This document shows positions 1 through 5,895 of a stretch of 7,540 bases of DNA, piece by piece. This DNA comes from an uncultured Ruminococcus sp. (GTDB taxonomy: Bacteria; Bacillota; Clostridia; Oscillospirales; Ruminococcaceae), in assembly GCA_900543105.1 (NCBI GenBank), contig UQQA01000125.1:1-7540 (forward strand), in the 5' to 3' direction. The notes under the pieces are model-generated. The model was not told the DNA's origin and searched no databases. It saw only the letters and a program-made list of their open reading frames with translations. Position numbers and translations under genes: made by a program. The number at the start of each line of letters is the position of its first letter. Within the stretch, counting starts at the first letter, position 1.

Positions 1-14
1 CCCCTTGACCCCTG

Positions 15-32
15 CCACCTTTGAAAAGGTGG
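15..32. repeat. Short perfect inverted repeat (hairpin) at window start
   Basis: CCACCTT (15-21) and AAGGTGG (26-32) form a perfect 7-bp stem around a TGAA loop. Neither strand has a T-run directly after the stem, so it is a poor intrinsic terminator for the minus-strand pilT operon that ends at 120. The flanking sequence (CCCCTTGACCCCTG before, GACGAAACTTTT after) has the look of a dispersed intergenic repeat, but with a single copy in this window that cannot be shown. No coding region is supported in 1-119. Confidence 0.5.
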
Positions 33-90
33 ACGAAACTTTTGCTTGGCTTCGCGGTGTTCAGACAATTGTCAGCTTTGCAAAAATTCC

Positions 91-118
91 GCATTACGCA
101 TTACGAATTACGCATTAG
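91..118. repeat. Four tandem copies of a 7-bp unit (GCATTAC)
   Basis: The units are GCATTAC (91-97), GCATTAC (98-104), GAATTAC (105-111) and GCATTAG (112-118), giving four contiguous heptamers with one substitution each in the third and fourth. On the minus strand the array begins one base after the pilT TGA stop, so it lies in the 3' untranslated part of that operon. The function is unknown; it may be a simple-sequence expansion or part of a dispersed intergenic repeat. Confidence 0.8.
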
Positions 119-119
119 A

Positions 120-1181
120 TCAAAACCCTGCTCCAAGCCGAAGTGTCTTTTCCATTTCTGTCTTGTCGGGAGCGAATTCCATTGCCGTTTCGTATGAGAT
201 AACGCCGCGCTGATAAAGCTTTGCAAGGTTGTCTTTGAGGGTACACATTCCCTGACGAACGCCCGACTGCATTACAGTTTCCATCTGCGGTATCTTGTTC
301 GCTCTGATCTGGCTCTTTACTGCATCTGTGCCGATAAGTATTTCGAGTGCGGCAACTCTGCCGTTTCCGTCTGATGTAGGAACGAGTGTCTGACAGATAA
401 CGCCCTGGAACATATTCGCAAGCTGTGCTCTTACCTGATCCTGCGCGTGCGGAGGGCAGGCATCGATGATTCGGTCGATAGTCTGGGCGGCACTTGAAGT
501 ATGGAGTGTACCGAGGACAAGGTGTCCCGTTTCTGCGGCTGTCATTGCGAGGGAGATCGTTTCGTAATCTCTCATTTCGCCGACGAGGATAACATCGGGG
601 TCTTCACGGAGCGCACTTCGGAGTGCGGCACTGAACGAGGGAACGTCCTTGCCTATTTCACGCTGGTGGATAGTTGCTTTATCCTGATTGTACTTATATT
701 CGATAGGGTCTTCGATAGTGATGATATGGCACGCTCTGTTTTTATTGATATGGTCTACCATTGCGGAGAGGGTGGTGGATTTACCCGAGCCCGTAGGACC
801 TGTTACAAGGATAAGACCGCGCTTCTTTTCGGAAAGCTCGCTTAAAACATTCGGCATTTTGAGCGATTCAAGCGTTGGGATATTGTCGTTGAGAAGTCTT
901 ATACAGCAGGCAAGTCTGCCGCTCTGACGGAACACGTTCACTCTCTGTCTTGTGCCGTTGGAAAGCTCAAAGCTGAAGTCAATGTCGTTGCCCGTTGTGA
1001 GGAGCTGTTCCTGCTCTGCTGTGAGGATAGAGAGGATAGTGCGGTTTACGACAACATCGGAAAGATCTTTAAACGGTCTGAGTTCGCCGTTTACTCTTAC
1101 AACGGTAGGTTTGCCGACTGTGAGGTGGATATCGGAAGCGCCCATTGTTCTGGCTTCCATTACAAATTCTTCAAATGTCAT
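120..1181 (-). CDS. pilT: PilT-family type IV pilus retraction ATPase
   Basis: A 353-residue hexameric secretion-ATPase-superfamily protein, the usual length for PilT, expected to sit on the cytoplasmic side of the inner-membrane pilus machine and drive pilus disassembly. The N-terminal PilT signature is at about 15-33 (ASDIHL, then VRVNGEL). The ATPase core is complete: Walker A GPTGSGKST (128-136), Asp box IITIEDPIEY (153-162), Walker B region DPDVILVGEMRD (194-205) and His box TGHLVLGTLHT (218-228). A helical C-terminal region follows (QIRANKIPQ near 291). The ATG at 1179-1181 has AAAGGAG ten bases upstream, and this RBS overlaps the stop codon of the preceding CobU-like gene (15-bp gap), so the two are co-transcribed and perhaps translationally coupled. 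No other pilus gene lies in the window. PilT rather than PilB is favoured by the short N-terminus and the absence of a zinc-binding tetracysteine segment. Confidence 0.95.
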   Translation of the reverse strand: MTFEEFVMEARTMGASDIHLTVGKPTVVRVNGELRPFKDLSDVVVNRTILSILTAEQEQLLTTGNDIDFSFELSNGTRQRVNVFRQSGRLACCIRLLNDNIPTLESLKMPNVLSELSEKKRGLILVTGPTGSGKSTTLSAMVDHINKNRACHIITIEDPIEYKYNQDKATIHQREIGKDVPSFSAALRSALREDPDVILVGEMRDYETISLAMTAAETGHLVLGTLHTSSAAQTIDRIIDACPPHAQDQVRAQLANMFQGVICQTLVPTSDGNGRVAALEILIGTDAVKSQIRANKIPQMETVMQSGVRQGMCTLKDNLAKLYQRGVISYETAMEFAPDKTEMEKTLRLGAGF

Positions 1182-1196
1182 GATTCTGCCGCTCCT

Positions 1197-1742
1197 TTAC
1201 TTTATCTTGAACTGGATCCCGCTTGCCGACAAATAAACCTCGTTGGACATATTGGCAAGACGCTGATTTACGTTTCCGAGAATTTCTCTGAAAAGTGCCT
1301 GCTCTCTGTTATTCGGGGTAACGGAGAAGCCCGTTTCGAGGGTGATCGTTATCATCGTTCCGTCAATTACCATTATCTGATCGTACATATCGGTGATGTC
1401 GGAGATTATCTTCTTTTCGATGCTTTTTTTCAGTTCCTCTGTCATTGCCGAAAGGTCCGGACACATCTGCTCGGTGATGTGTGAAGAATAAGCCGCAAGG
1501 TTGTCGAAGATAACGAACTTGTGGTCTGTGATCGTTTCAACCGGAGCGCTTGTGATGCCCGTTCTTATGTCCCATTCAACGAAGTTATGCTTGTTGCTGT
1601 ATTCGATTCGTCCAAGAGTGTCTTTGTCCACTTCGTCTGCCGTGCGGAGATAAAGCACATAATCGCAGGCAGCGAGATAAGAAACCGCCCAGCGTGATTT
1701 TCCGCTTGCCGCGCCGCCCGTTACAAGAATTGTTTTTGACAT
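1197..1742 (-). CDS. CobU-like P-loop NTPase (degenerate adenosylcobinamide kinase/guanylyltransferase family)
   Basis: A 181-residue protein, the same size as CobU, which phosphorylates adenosylcobinamide and then transfers GMP to it in cobalamin assembly. The P-loop is GGAASGKS (9-16), where CobU typically has GGARSGKS. The C-terminal segment from P143 (PNNR, then LFREILGNVNQRLA, ending SGIQFKIK) closely matches the CobU C-terminus as I recall it. However, the segment that normally reads RIxxHHxxRP is RIEYSNKHNF (45-54): the histidine that becomes guanylylated (His46 in Salmonella CobU, aligned from memory) corresponds to Ser49, and the RP pair is lost. Loss of guanylyltransferase activity is inferred; the kinase or nucleotide-binding function may remain. 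There are no cobalamin genes around it; it lies between a diguanylate cyclase (19-bp gap) and pilT (15-bp gap). The ATG at 1740-1742 has GGAGGA ten bases upstream. Family assignment is firm, the reaction is not. Confidence 0.8.
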   Translation of the reverse strand: MSKTILVTGGAASGKSRWAVSYLAACDYVLYLRTADEVDKDTLGRIEYSNKHNFVEWDIRTGITSAPVETITDHKFVIFDNLAAYSSHITEQMCPDLSAMTEELKKSIEKKIISDITDMYDQIMVIDGTMITITLETGFSVTPNNREQALFREILGNVNQRLANMSNEVYLSASGIQFKIK

Positions 1743-1761
1743 TTGATCGATTCCTCCGTTT

Positions 1762-2799
1762 TTATAAAATTACTCTGTTTCTGCCGCTTTCTTTTGCCTT
1801 GTAAAGCTTTGCATCGGCGGCTTTGATATTGTCTTCGATAGAAATTGCAGGGTCAAGCTGTGTAACGCCGAAGCTCATCGTTATCCTGATCTTCAGATCC
1901 TCGAAACAGCAGACCGAGTTCTCTATGCATACTCTGAGCCTTTCTGCGGCTTCTGCAGCTTTTGAAGCTTCCGTATCGGGGAGAACAACGATGAATTCCT
2001 CACCGCCCCATCTGTAAACACCGTCGCAAATTCGCGAATTTATTCTGAAATGCTCGGCAACGTGTCTTAAAACAGCATCGCCTGCGTTATGTCCGTATGT
2101 ATCGTTGACCTTTTTGAAAAAGTCGATATCGCATATAAAAAGCGAAACATCTCTGCGGTTTCGGCTGTCGGTGAGCATCTTTTCGTATATCTTACTGTAA
2201 TCACTGTAAAAGCCCATTCGGTTTTTCAGCTCGGTGAGCTTATCGTGACGGGAATCGTCGAGGAAGCTGTCCGATTCGAGCGTTATTCCGCAGATGAAAG
2301 CGGCGAGCGAAAGCCTTTTTACATCTTCAACAAGGTCAAAGCCGTTTCCGTCAAGCTTGTTTATCGCCTGATATGCGCCGATGAATTCACCCTTGCAGTC
2401 GGAGATAGGCATTACAAGGATAGATTTTGTGACATAGCCCGTCTTTTTGTCAACGTCCGAGTTGAAGTCAGGGTCATTGTATGGATCGTTTGTCACTATA
2501 GCGCGCTTTTCCGCAAGAGCCTTTCCGACAAGTCCTGTTCCCTCGGGAATTGTTATCCTGCCTTCGCCGACTGCCGCCGTCGTCCAGAGTGAGTGACTGC
2601 GCTTATCCCATTTCCAGAAGCTTGCACGGTCGGCGTTGACAAGCGTTCTTCCAAGGTCGGTAAGCAGGCGGTATATCGTATTGTGGTCGTTTTCCGCATC
2701 ATCGTCCGTTCGCGACATTTCTTTGTAAAGGTTCTGCGTGATGCTGAATATCTGTTCAAGCAAAGCGTCCGAGGAAACCTTTTTGATATCATTTTCCAT
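1762..2799 (-). CDS. GAF-GGDEF diguanylate cyclase
   Basis: A 345-residue soluble protein predicted to make cyclic di-GMP from two GTP. A GAF-type sensor domain spans about 35-177 (fold cues include VGEGRITIPEGTGLVGKAL near 77-95, NDPYNDPDF near 104-112 and the PISD strand near 131). The GGDEF domain follows from about 185: HDKLTELKNR, metal-binding DIDFFKKVNDTYGH (224-237), active site GGEEF (265-269), MSFGV (318-322) and the closing ADAKLYKAKESGRN. The inhibitory I-site RxxD is present as RICD (256-259), exactly five residues before GGEEF, so product feedback inhibition is expected. No transmembrane segment is seen, so the GAF domain probably senses a cytoplasmic ligand. The ATG at 2797-2799 has AAAGGAA ten bases upstream. 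It is the first gene of the minus-strand operon with the CobU-like gene and pilT, under the promoter at 2867-2895. Confidence 0.93.
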   Translation of the reverse strand: MENDIKKVSSDALLEQIFSITQNLYKEMSRTDDDAENDHNTIYRLLTDLGRTLVNADRASFWKWDKRSHSLWTTAAVGEGRITIPEGTGLVGKALAEKRAIVTNDPYNDPDFNSDVDKKTGYVTKSILVMPISDCKGEFIGAYQAINKLDGNGFDLVEDVKRLSLAAFICGITLESDSFLDDSRHDKLTELKNRMGFYSDYSKIYEKMLTDSRNRRDVSLFICDIDFFKKVNDTYGHNAGDAVLRHVAEHFRINSRICDGVYRWGGEEFIVVLPDTEASKAAEAAERLRVCIENSVCCFEDLKIRITMSFGVTQLDPAISIEDNIKAADAKLYKAKESGRNRVIL

Positions 2800-2866
2800 T
2801 GATAAAGTGTTCCTTTCATTATATAAAGTAACGTGAGATATTAAGTTTTCGTTAAAATTCGATAAT

Positions 2867-2895
2867 ATTATAGCATAGTTTACCGATTTTGTAAA
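2867..2895 (-). promoter_or_regulatory. Sigma-A-type promoter for the diguanylate cyclase-CobU-like-pilT operon
   Basis: Read on the minus strand, TTTACA (2895-2890) and TATAAT (2872-2867) are separated by exactly 17 bp. The -10 is preceded by TGC, an extended -10. It lies about 68 bp upstream of the diguanylate cyclase ATG, leaving a roughly 60-nt leader. A second weaker -10-like ATATAAT lies closer to the gene, near 2818-2824. Confidence 0.8.
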
Positions 2896-2935
2896 TAGTT
2901 ATTTCAAAAAAATATAAAATATTATAAAAAATATA

Positions 2936-2964
2936 GTGACAAATTATTAGAAATGTGTTATAAT
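2936..2964 (+). promoter_or_regulatory. Sigma-A-type promoter for the adenylate cyclase operon
   Basis: GTGACA (2936-2941) matches the -35 consensus in five of six positions, and a perfect TATAAT (2959-2964) follows after 17 bp with TGT directly before it (extended -10). Transcription should start near 2971, giving a leader of about 45 nt before the GTG start. The 40 bp between this -35 and the divergent one (2896-2935) is almost pure A/T and could serve both promoters as UP-element or regulator-binding DNA. Confidence 0.8.
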
Positions 2965-3014
2965 AACGCAGTAGGATTATGATAAAATGTTAATTTTTTG
3001 TAACGGAGGACAAT

Positions 3015-4838
3015 GTGAAACGAAAATCAAAGACTATGACGGCGATAGAAGCGGCTGTGATGTTTGCGCTGACTTTTTTAGTGGCATTTTATAATGTTTT
3101 CTATTCCTTTGACAGCCTTTTGCGTGACAGGCTCTATCAGCCGCATCGAGGGATAAACAACAAGATAAAAATTCTTGCGATCGACGATAAGACCTTGCAG
3201 GAGACAGGACCGTTCGGCACTTGGTCAAGGAGCGTTTATGCCGATGTTATCGAAAGGCTCGGAGAATATCCTGCCGTTATTTCGCTCGATATCATGATAT
3301 TCGGCGATATGGACGAACAGGGCGACAATGCGCTGAAAGAAGCCTGTGAAAAGAGCGGACGTGTCATTTCAGGCTCATACATAAACTATAACACCACCTA
3401 TAAAACGGACGAAAACGGCAAGCCTTACATCGATCATTTCAATATCGGGGAAGTCGAACAGCCTATTATTGCGGATGTCGTGAAAACGGGCTTCGTCAAC
3501 GCAGCTCCCGATGATGATGGGATAGTCCGTTCGGCTCTGCTTTCGGCGGAAAAGGACGGTACTGTATATAAAAGCTTCGCAGCGCAGACCTATTCGGAAT
3601 ATTGCGGGCATCTCGGGATAGAGGAGAACACCCCTGCGCTCGACAGCAGCGGCAGAATGTGGATAAGCTATGCAGGCAAGCCGTCCGATTATGAGCATAT
3701 TCCGCTTTGCAGTTTGCTCGACGGCACGGTCGACCCTAAAATTTTCACCGACTGTATAGTAATAGTGGGCGCTTATGCTTCGGGCTTGCAGGATCAGTTT
3801 TCCGTGCCTGCCTGTGCTGACCAGATGTTCGGTGCGGAAATCCACGCAAATATAGTTCAGGGTCTGATTGACGGAAAATATCCCGTTCCCGTCGGAAGAA
3901 CGGTTTCGGCACTTACTGCGGCAGCTGTTGCCTGCTGTGTGTATGTCCTTTCCCGAAAGCTCAAAATGAAATTTTCGACTCCCATCGTCATTATCGCGGC
4001 GGCAGGCTGTGTTGGCGGCGGGATCGCACTCAACAGCGCAGGAATGATATTCCCGATACTTTATGCGCCGCTTTTCGCCGTTCTTGGTTATCTTATAAAT
4101 ATAGTAAGAAAATATGTCGAAGAAGCTGCCGAAAAGCGCAGGATAACAGCCGCATTCAAGAAATATGTCGCTCCGCAGGTCGTTGAGGGGATCGCCAAGA
4201 CGGGCAATTACCACATTAAACTCGGCGGAGAAAACCGCGATATCGCAGTGCTTTTTGTCGATATCCGCGGCTTCACGCCGATGTCGGAAAGCCTTGAACC
4301 TGAGCAGGTCGTTGATATCCTCAACAGCTATCTGAATCTCACAACGAACGCGATATTCAGCAACGGCGGAACGCTCGACAAGTTCATCGGAGACGCAACA
4401 ATGGCTGTTTTCAACGCTCCGTTCGACCTTGATGACTATGTTTACAAAGCTGTTAAGACTGCTTGGGATATCGTCTGCGGCGGAAACGCCATTGAGAGTA
4501 AGTTCCAAGAGAAATACGGAAAATCGGTCGCATTCGGCGTTGGCGTAAACTGCGGTCCTGCCGTCGTCGGAAATATCGGCTGTGACTTCCGCATGGACTA
4601 TACGGCGATAGGCGATACCGTCAACACCGCCGCGCGTCTTGAATCGAACGCAAAGCGCGGTCAGGTCCTTATCAGCGAGAATGTCTATTTGCAGGTAAAG
4701 GATCGGGTGACTGTTGAACCTATCGGCGAAATTCCGCTGAAAGGCAAATCCAAGGGCGTTTTCGTCTATTCCCTAACGGGTCTGAACGAAATTGCCGAAA
4801 CGAAAACGGAGGAGCGGAAAGATGCAGAAACAGTGTAA
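3015..4838 (+). CDS. CHASE2-domain class III adenylate cyclase, membrane sensor
   Basis: A 607-residue protein predicted to convert ATP to cAMP in response to an extracellular cue. An N-terminal membrane segment (about 10-31) is followed by an extracytoplasmic CHASE2 domain (about 35-290; LAIDDKTL near 54, PAVISLDIMI near 86, FGAEIHANIVQGL at 272-284). Three more membrane helices follow (about 296-313, 321-341, 343-364), then a linker and the cyclase domain (about 405-590). Metal-binding aspartates are D416 (FVDIRGFT) and D460 (DKFIGD). The adenine-selecting lysine is K456 and the second base-reading position is T530 (YTAIGDT), the class IIIb pattern. The transition-state residues N537 and R541 are present, so it should be active. 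The start is GTG at 3015 with GGAGGA four bases upstream; the overlapping ATG at 3013 stops immediately. The next gene starts inside its last codons. ATP rather than GTP specificity is inferred from K456 and T530. Confidence 0.92.
   Translation: MKRKSKTMTAIEAAVMFALTFLVAFYNVFYSFDSLLRDRLYQPHRGINNKIKILAIDDKTLQETGPFGTWSRSVYADVIERLGEYPAVISLDIMIFGDMDEQGDNALKEACEKSGRVISGSYINYNTTYKTDENGKPYIDHFNIGEVEQPIIADVVKTGFVNAAPDDDGIVRSALLSAEKDGTVYKSFAAQTYSEYCGHLGIEENTPALDSSGRMWISYAGKPSDYEHIPLCSLLDGTVDPKIFTDCIVIVGAYASGLQDQFSVPACADQMFGAEIHANIVQGLIDGKYPVPVGRTVSALTAAAVACCVYVLSRKLKMKFSTPIVIIAAAGCVGGGIALNSAGMIFPILYAPLFAVLGYLINIVRKYVEEAAEKRRITAAFKKYVAPQVVEGIAKTGNYHIKLGGENRDIAVLFVDIRGFTPMSESLEPEQVVDILNSYLNLTTNAIFSNGGTLDKFIGDATMAVFNAPFDLDDYVYKAVKTAWDIVCGGNAIESKFQEKYGKSVAFGVGVNCGPAVVGNIGCDFRMDYTAIGDTVNTAARLESNAKRGQVLISENVYLQVKDRVTVEPIGEIPLKGKSKGVFVYSLTGLNEIAETKTEERKDAETV
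4808..4814 (+). promoter_or_regulatory. Ribosome binding site that sets the TIM-barrel gene start inside the cyclase gene
   Basis: GGAGGAG (4808-4814) lies seven bases before ATG at 4822. The in-frame upstream ATG at 4792 has no comparable site and would add ten mostly basic residues (MPKRKRRSGK) that come from the cyclase coding frame. This supports a start at 4822 and translational coupling to the upstream gene. Confidence 0.85.
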
Positions 4839-5607
4839 ATTTCTCATAATCCCCAAGCTTGACGAACTGTCGAAAAGCCTTGCTCTTGCGGAGAACTATG
4901 GCTTCGGCTTTGAATACAACGACTTTTTTATTCCCGATGTTATGGATGATGAAAAGCTCACCGATGAGATAGTGAGCAGGTACAAATCGCAGAAGCTCCC
5001 CGAATACTGCACGATGCATGGTGCATTTTTCGATGTGCTTGTTTTCAGCAGTGATAAAAAAATCCGTAAAATTTCCGAAGAGCGCGTTATTGAAAGCCTT
5101 GATATCGCACGGAAAATCGGTGCGCGCGGTGTTGTTTTCCACACGAACCGTAACCCCGACATCACTTCAGAAAGCTATATCAAAAGCTGGCTCGATATCA
5201 ACGAAAGCTTCTGGCGGAAAGTCCTGCCGCAATATCCCGACCTTGAGATCTATATGGAGAATATGTTCGACCGAACGCCCGATATGCTCTGCGGATTGGC
5301 GAAGCGGCTTGCGGATATGCCTAATTTCGGCGTATGCTTTGACTATGCTCACGCCGCTGTTTACGGCTCGGATATTGACGGCTGGGTAAACTCGGTCGCA
5401 CCTTATGCAAAGCATATACATATTAATGATAATGACCTTGAAAACGATCTTCATCTTGCAGTCGGCTGCGGCAGGATAGACTGGGAGCATTTTAAGGTGT
5501 GTTTTGAACAAAAGCTTACCGCGGCGAAAACCGTGCTTATCGAAACTTCTTCAATAGAAAATCAGCGGCGTTCGGCGGAATTTTTGGCGAAGCTTGGAGT
5601 TATATGA
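4822..5607 (+). CDS. Xylose isomerase-like/AP endonuclease 2-like TIM-barrel protein
   Basis: A 261-residue soluble protein of the sugar phosphate isomerase/epimerase group (Pfam AP_endonuc_2 type), whose members bind divalent metals and act on sugars, inositols or abasic DNA. Likely barrel-strand residues, in order, are H66 (TMHGAF), H107 (VVFHTN), E146 (IYMENMFD), D174 and H177 (CFDYAHA), H198/H200/D203 (HIHINDND), H211 with the GCGRIDW segment, and E241 (LIETSS). This His/Glu/Asp set is typical of a metal-binding site in the family, so catalysis is plausible, but the substrate cannot be read from sequence. It overlaps the adenylate cyclase gene by 17 bp in another frame and has its own strong RBS, so the two are made together. 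It is shorter than endonuclease IV (about 280 residues), and I do not favour a DNA-repair role. No clear terminator was seen at 5608-5712. Confidence 0.85.
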   Translation: MQKQCKFLIIPKLDELSKSLALAENYGFGFEYNDFFIPDVMDDEKLTDEIVSRYKSQKLPEYCTMHGAFFDVLVFSSDKKIRKISEERVIESLDIARKIGARGVVFHTNRNPDITSESYIKSWLDINESFWRKVLPQYPDLEIYMENMFDRTPDMLCGLAKRLADMPNFGVCFDYAHAAVYGSDIDGWVNSVAPYAKHIHINDNDLENDLHLAVGCGRIDWEHFKVCFEQKLTAAKTVLIETSSIENQRRSAEFLAKLGVI

Positions 5608-5712
5608 CGCTTTAACGCGTTAGCATTGTGTGTCGGTGTTGTAGATTTTATCATCAATAGTTGCAAATATTAGATATATTTTTAACTTTATTACAAAATG
5701 ATTATTTAACTA

Positions 5713-5741
5713 TTGCAATGATTATATATGTATGATATAAT
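5713..5741 (+). promoter_or_regulatory. Promoter directly upstream of the riboswitch
   Basis: TTGCAA (5713-5718) is followed after 17 bp by a perfect TATAAT (5736-5741) with TGA before it (extended -10). Transcription should start near 5748, so the aptamer begins almost at the 5' end of the RNA. The rest of 5608-5712 is AT-rich, with a perfect 10-bp palindrome TAACGCGTTA (5613-5622). A 9-bp direct repeat AATGATTAT occurs at 5697-5705 and 5717-5725, the second copy overlapping the end of the -35 box. Confidence 0.78.
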
Positions 5742-5749
5742 ACGAATAA

Positions 5750-5842
5750 CAAATAAAAGGCAAAACCGATGAAAATCGGCGGCGCAAAGCACGAGCCTAA
5801 GCTTTGGAACATTCGGGAAGTATGGCGGTCGGGCTGCATTTG
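5750..5842 (+). ncRNA. Cyclic di-GMP-I riboswitch aptamer (GEMM-I)
   Basis: The conserved elements occur in order: AAGGCAAA (5757-5764); the hairpin CCGAT-GAAA-ATCGG (5766-5779) with a GNRA tetraloop; GCGCAAAGC (5782-5790); CCTAAG (5796-5801) and TATGG (5821-5825), which together are the classical 11-nt GAAA-tetraloop receptor; and GGCGGTCGGGCTGC (5824-5837), matching the conserved 3' core GGTAGCCGGGTTGC. CAAAT (5750-5754) can pair with ATTTG (5838-5842) to close the aptamer. The RNA senses the bacterial second messenger c-di-GMP. The base corresponding to G20 of the Vibrio Vc2 aptamer (aligned from memory) is G5759, which favours c-di-GMP over the cGAMP-preferring variants that have A there. 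It lies between a strong promoter and the FecR-domain gene. Confidence 0.9.
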
Positions 5843-5895
5843 CAGGGGTTGACCCGATGATGCAGTTTCGGCTGCATACTTCTCTTTTATTTTTT
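5815..5895 (+). terminator. Riboswitch-controlled intrinsic terminator (expression platform)
   Basis: GGGAAGTATG (5815-5824) can pair with CATACTTCTC (5875-5884), ten pairs with one G-U. Pairing continues inward with a bulged G5825: 5826-5833 with 5867-5874 (several G-U), then CTGCAT (5834-5839) with ATGCAG (5860-5865), then GGG/CCC near 5846-5855. TTTTATTTTTT (5885-5895) follows the stem at once, just before the GGAGG RBS (5896-5900). The 5' arm uses the tetraloop-receptor strand TATGG and the 3' core of the aptamer, so terminator and aptamer cannot coexist. Ligand binding should therefore block termination. A competing short hairpin ATGCAG/CTGCAT (5860-5877) is possible when the aptamer is folded. 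Pairing was worked out by eye without energy calculation. Confidence 0.75.

Noticed and set aside
15..32. Hairpin as terminator of the pilT operon
   Set aside because: On the minus strand the stem is followed by CAGGGGTCAAGGGG with no T-run.
2553..2819. Minus-strand frame of 88 codons overlapping the diguanylate cyclase start
   Set aside because: It is in another frame of a well-supported gene, is Arg/Thr-rich and shows no domain.
3375..4508. Long minus-strand open frame (377 codons) inside the adenylate cyclase gene
   Set aside because: It is antisense to a gene with complete catalytic motifs, has no recognisable domain and no RBS was noticed; it is a codon-bias shadow.
4792..4821. Upstream ATG start for the TIM-barrel gene
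   Set aside because: There is no RBS before 4792, while GGAGGAG stands seven bases before ATG 4822; the extra ten residues are unlike the family.
5613..5622. TAACGCGTTA palindrome as terminator of the cyclase/TIM-barrel operon
   Set aside because: A loopless 10-bp palindrome without a following T-run; at most an operator.
5860..5895. Short hairpin ATGCAG/CTGCAT as the actual terminator (OFF switch)
   Set aside because: Only six pairs, and seven bases (ACTTCTC) separate it from the T-run, whereas the long stem ends exactly at the T-run; kept only as the competing fold.
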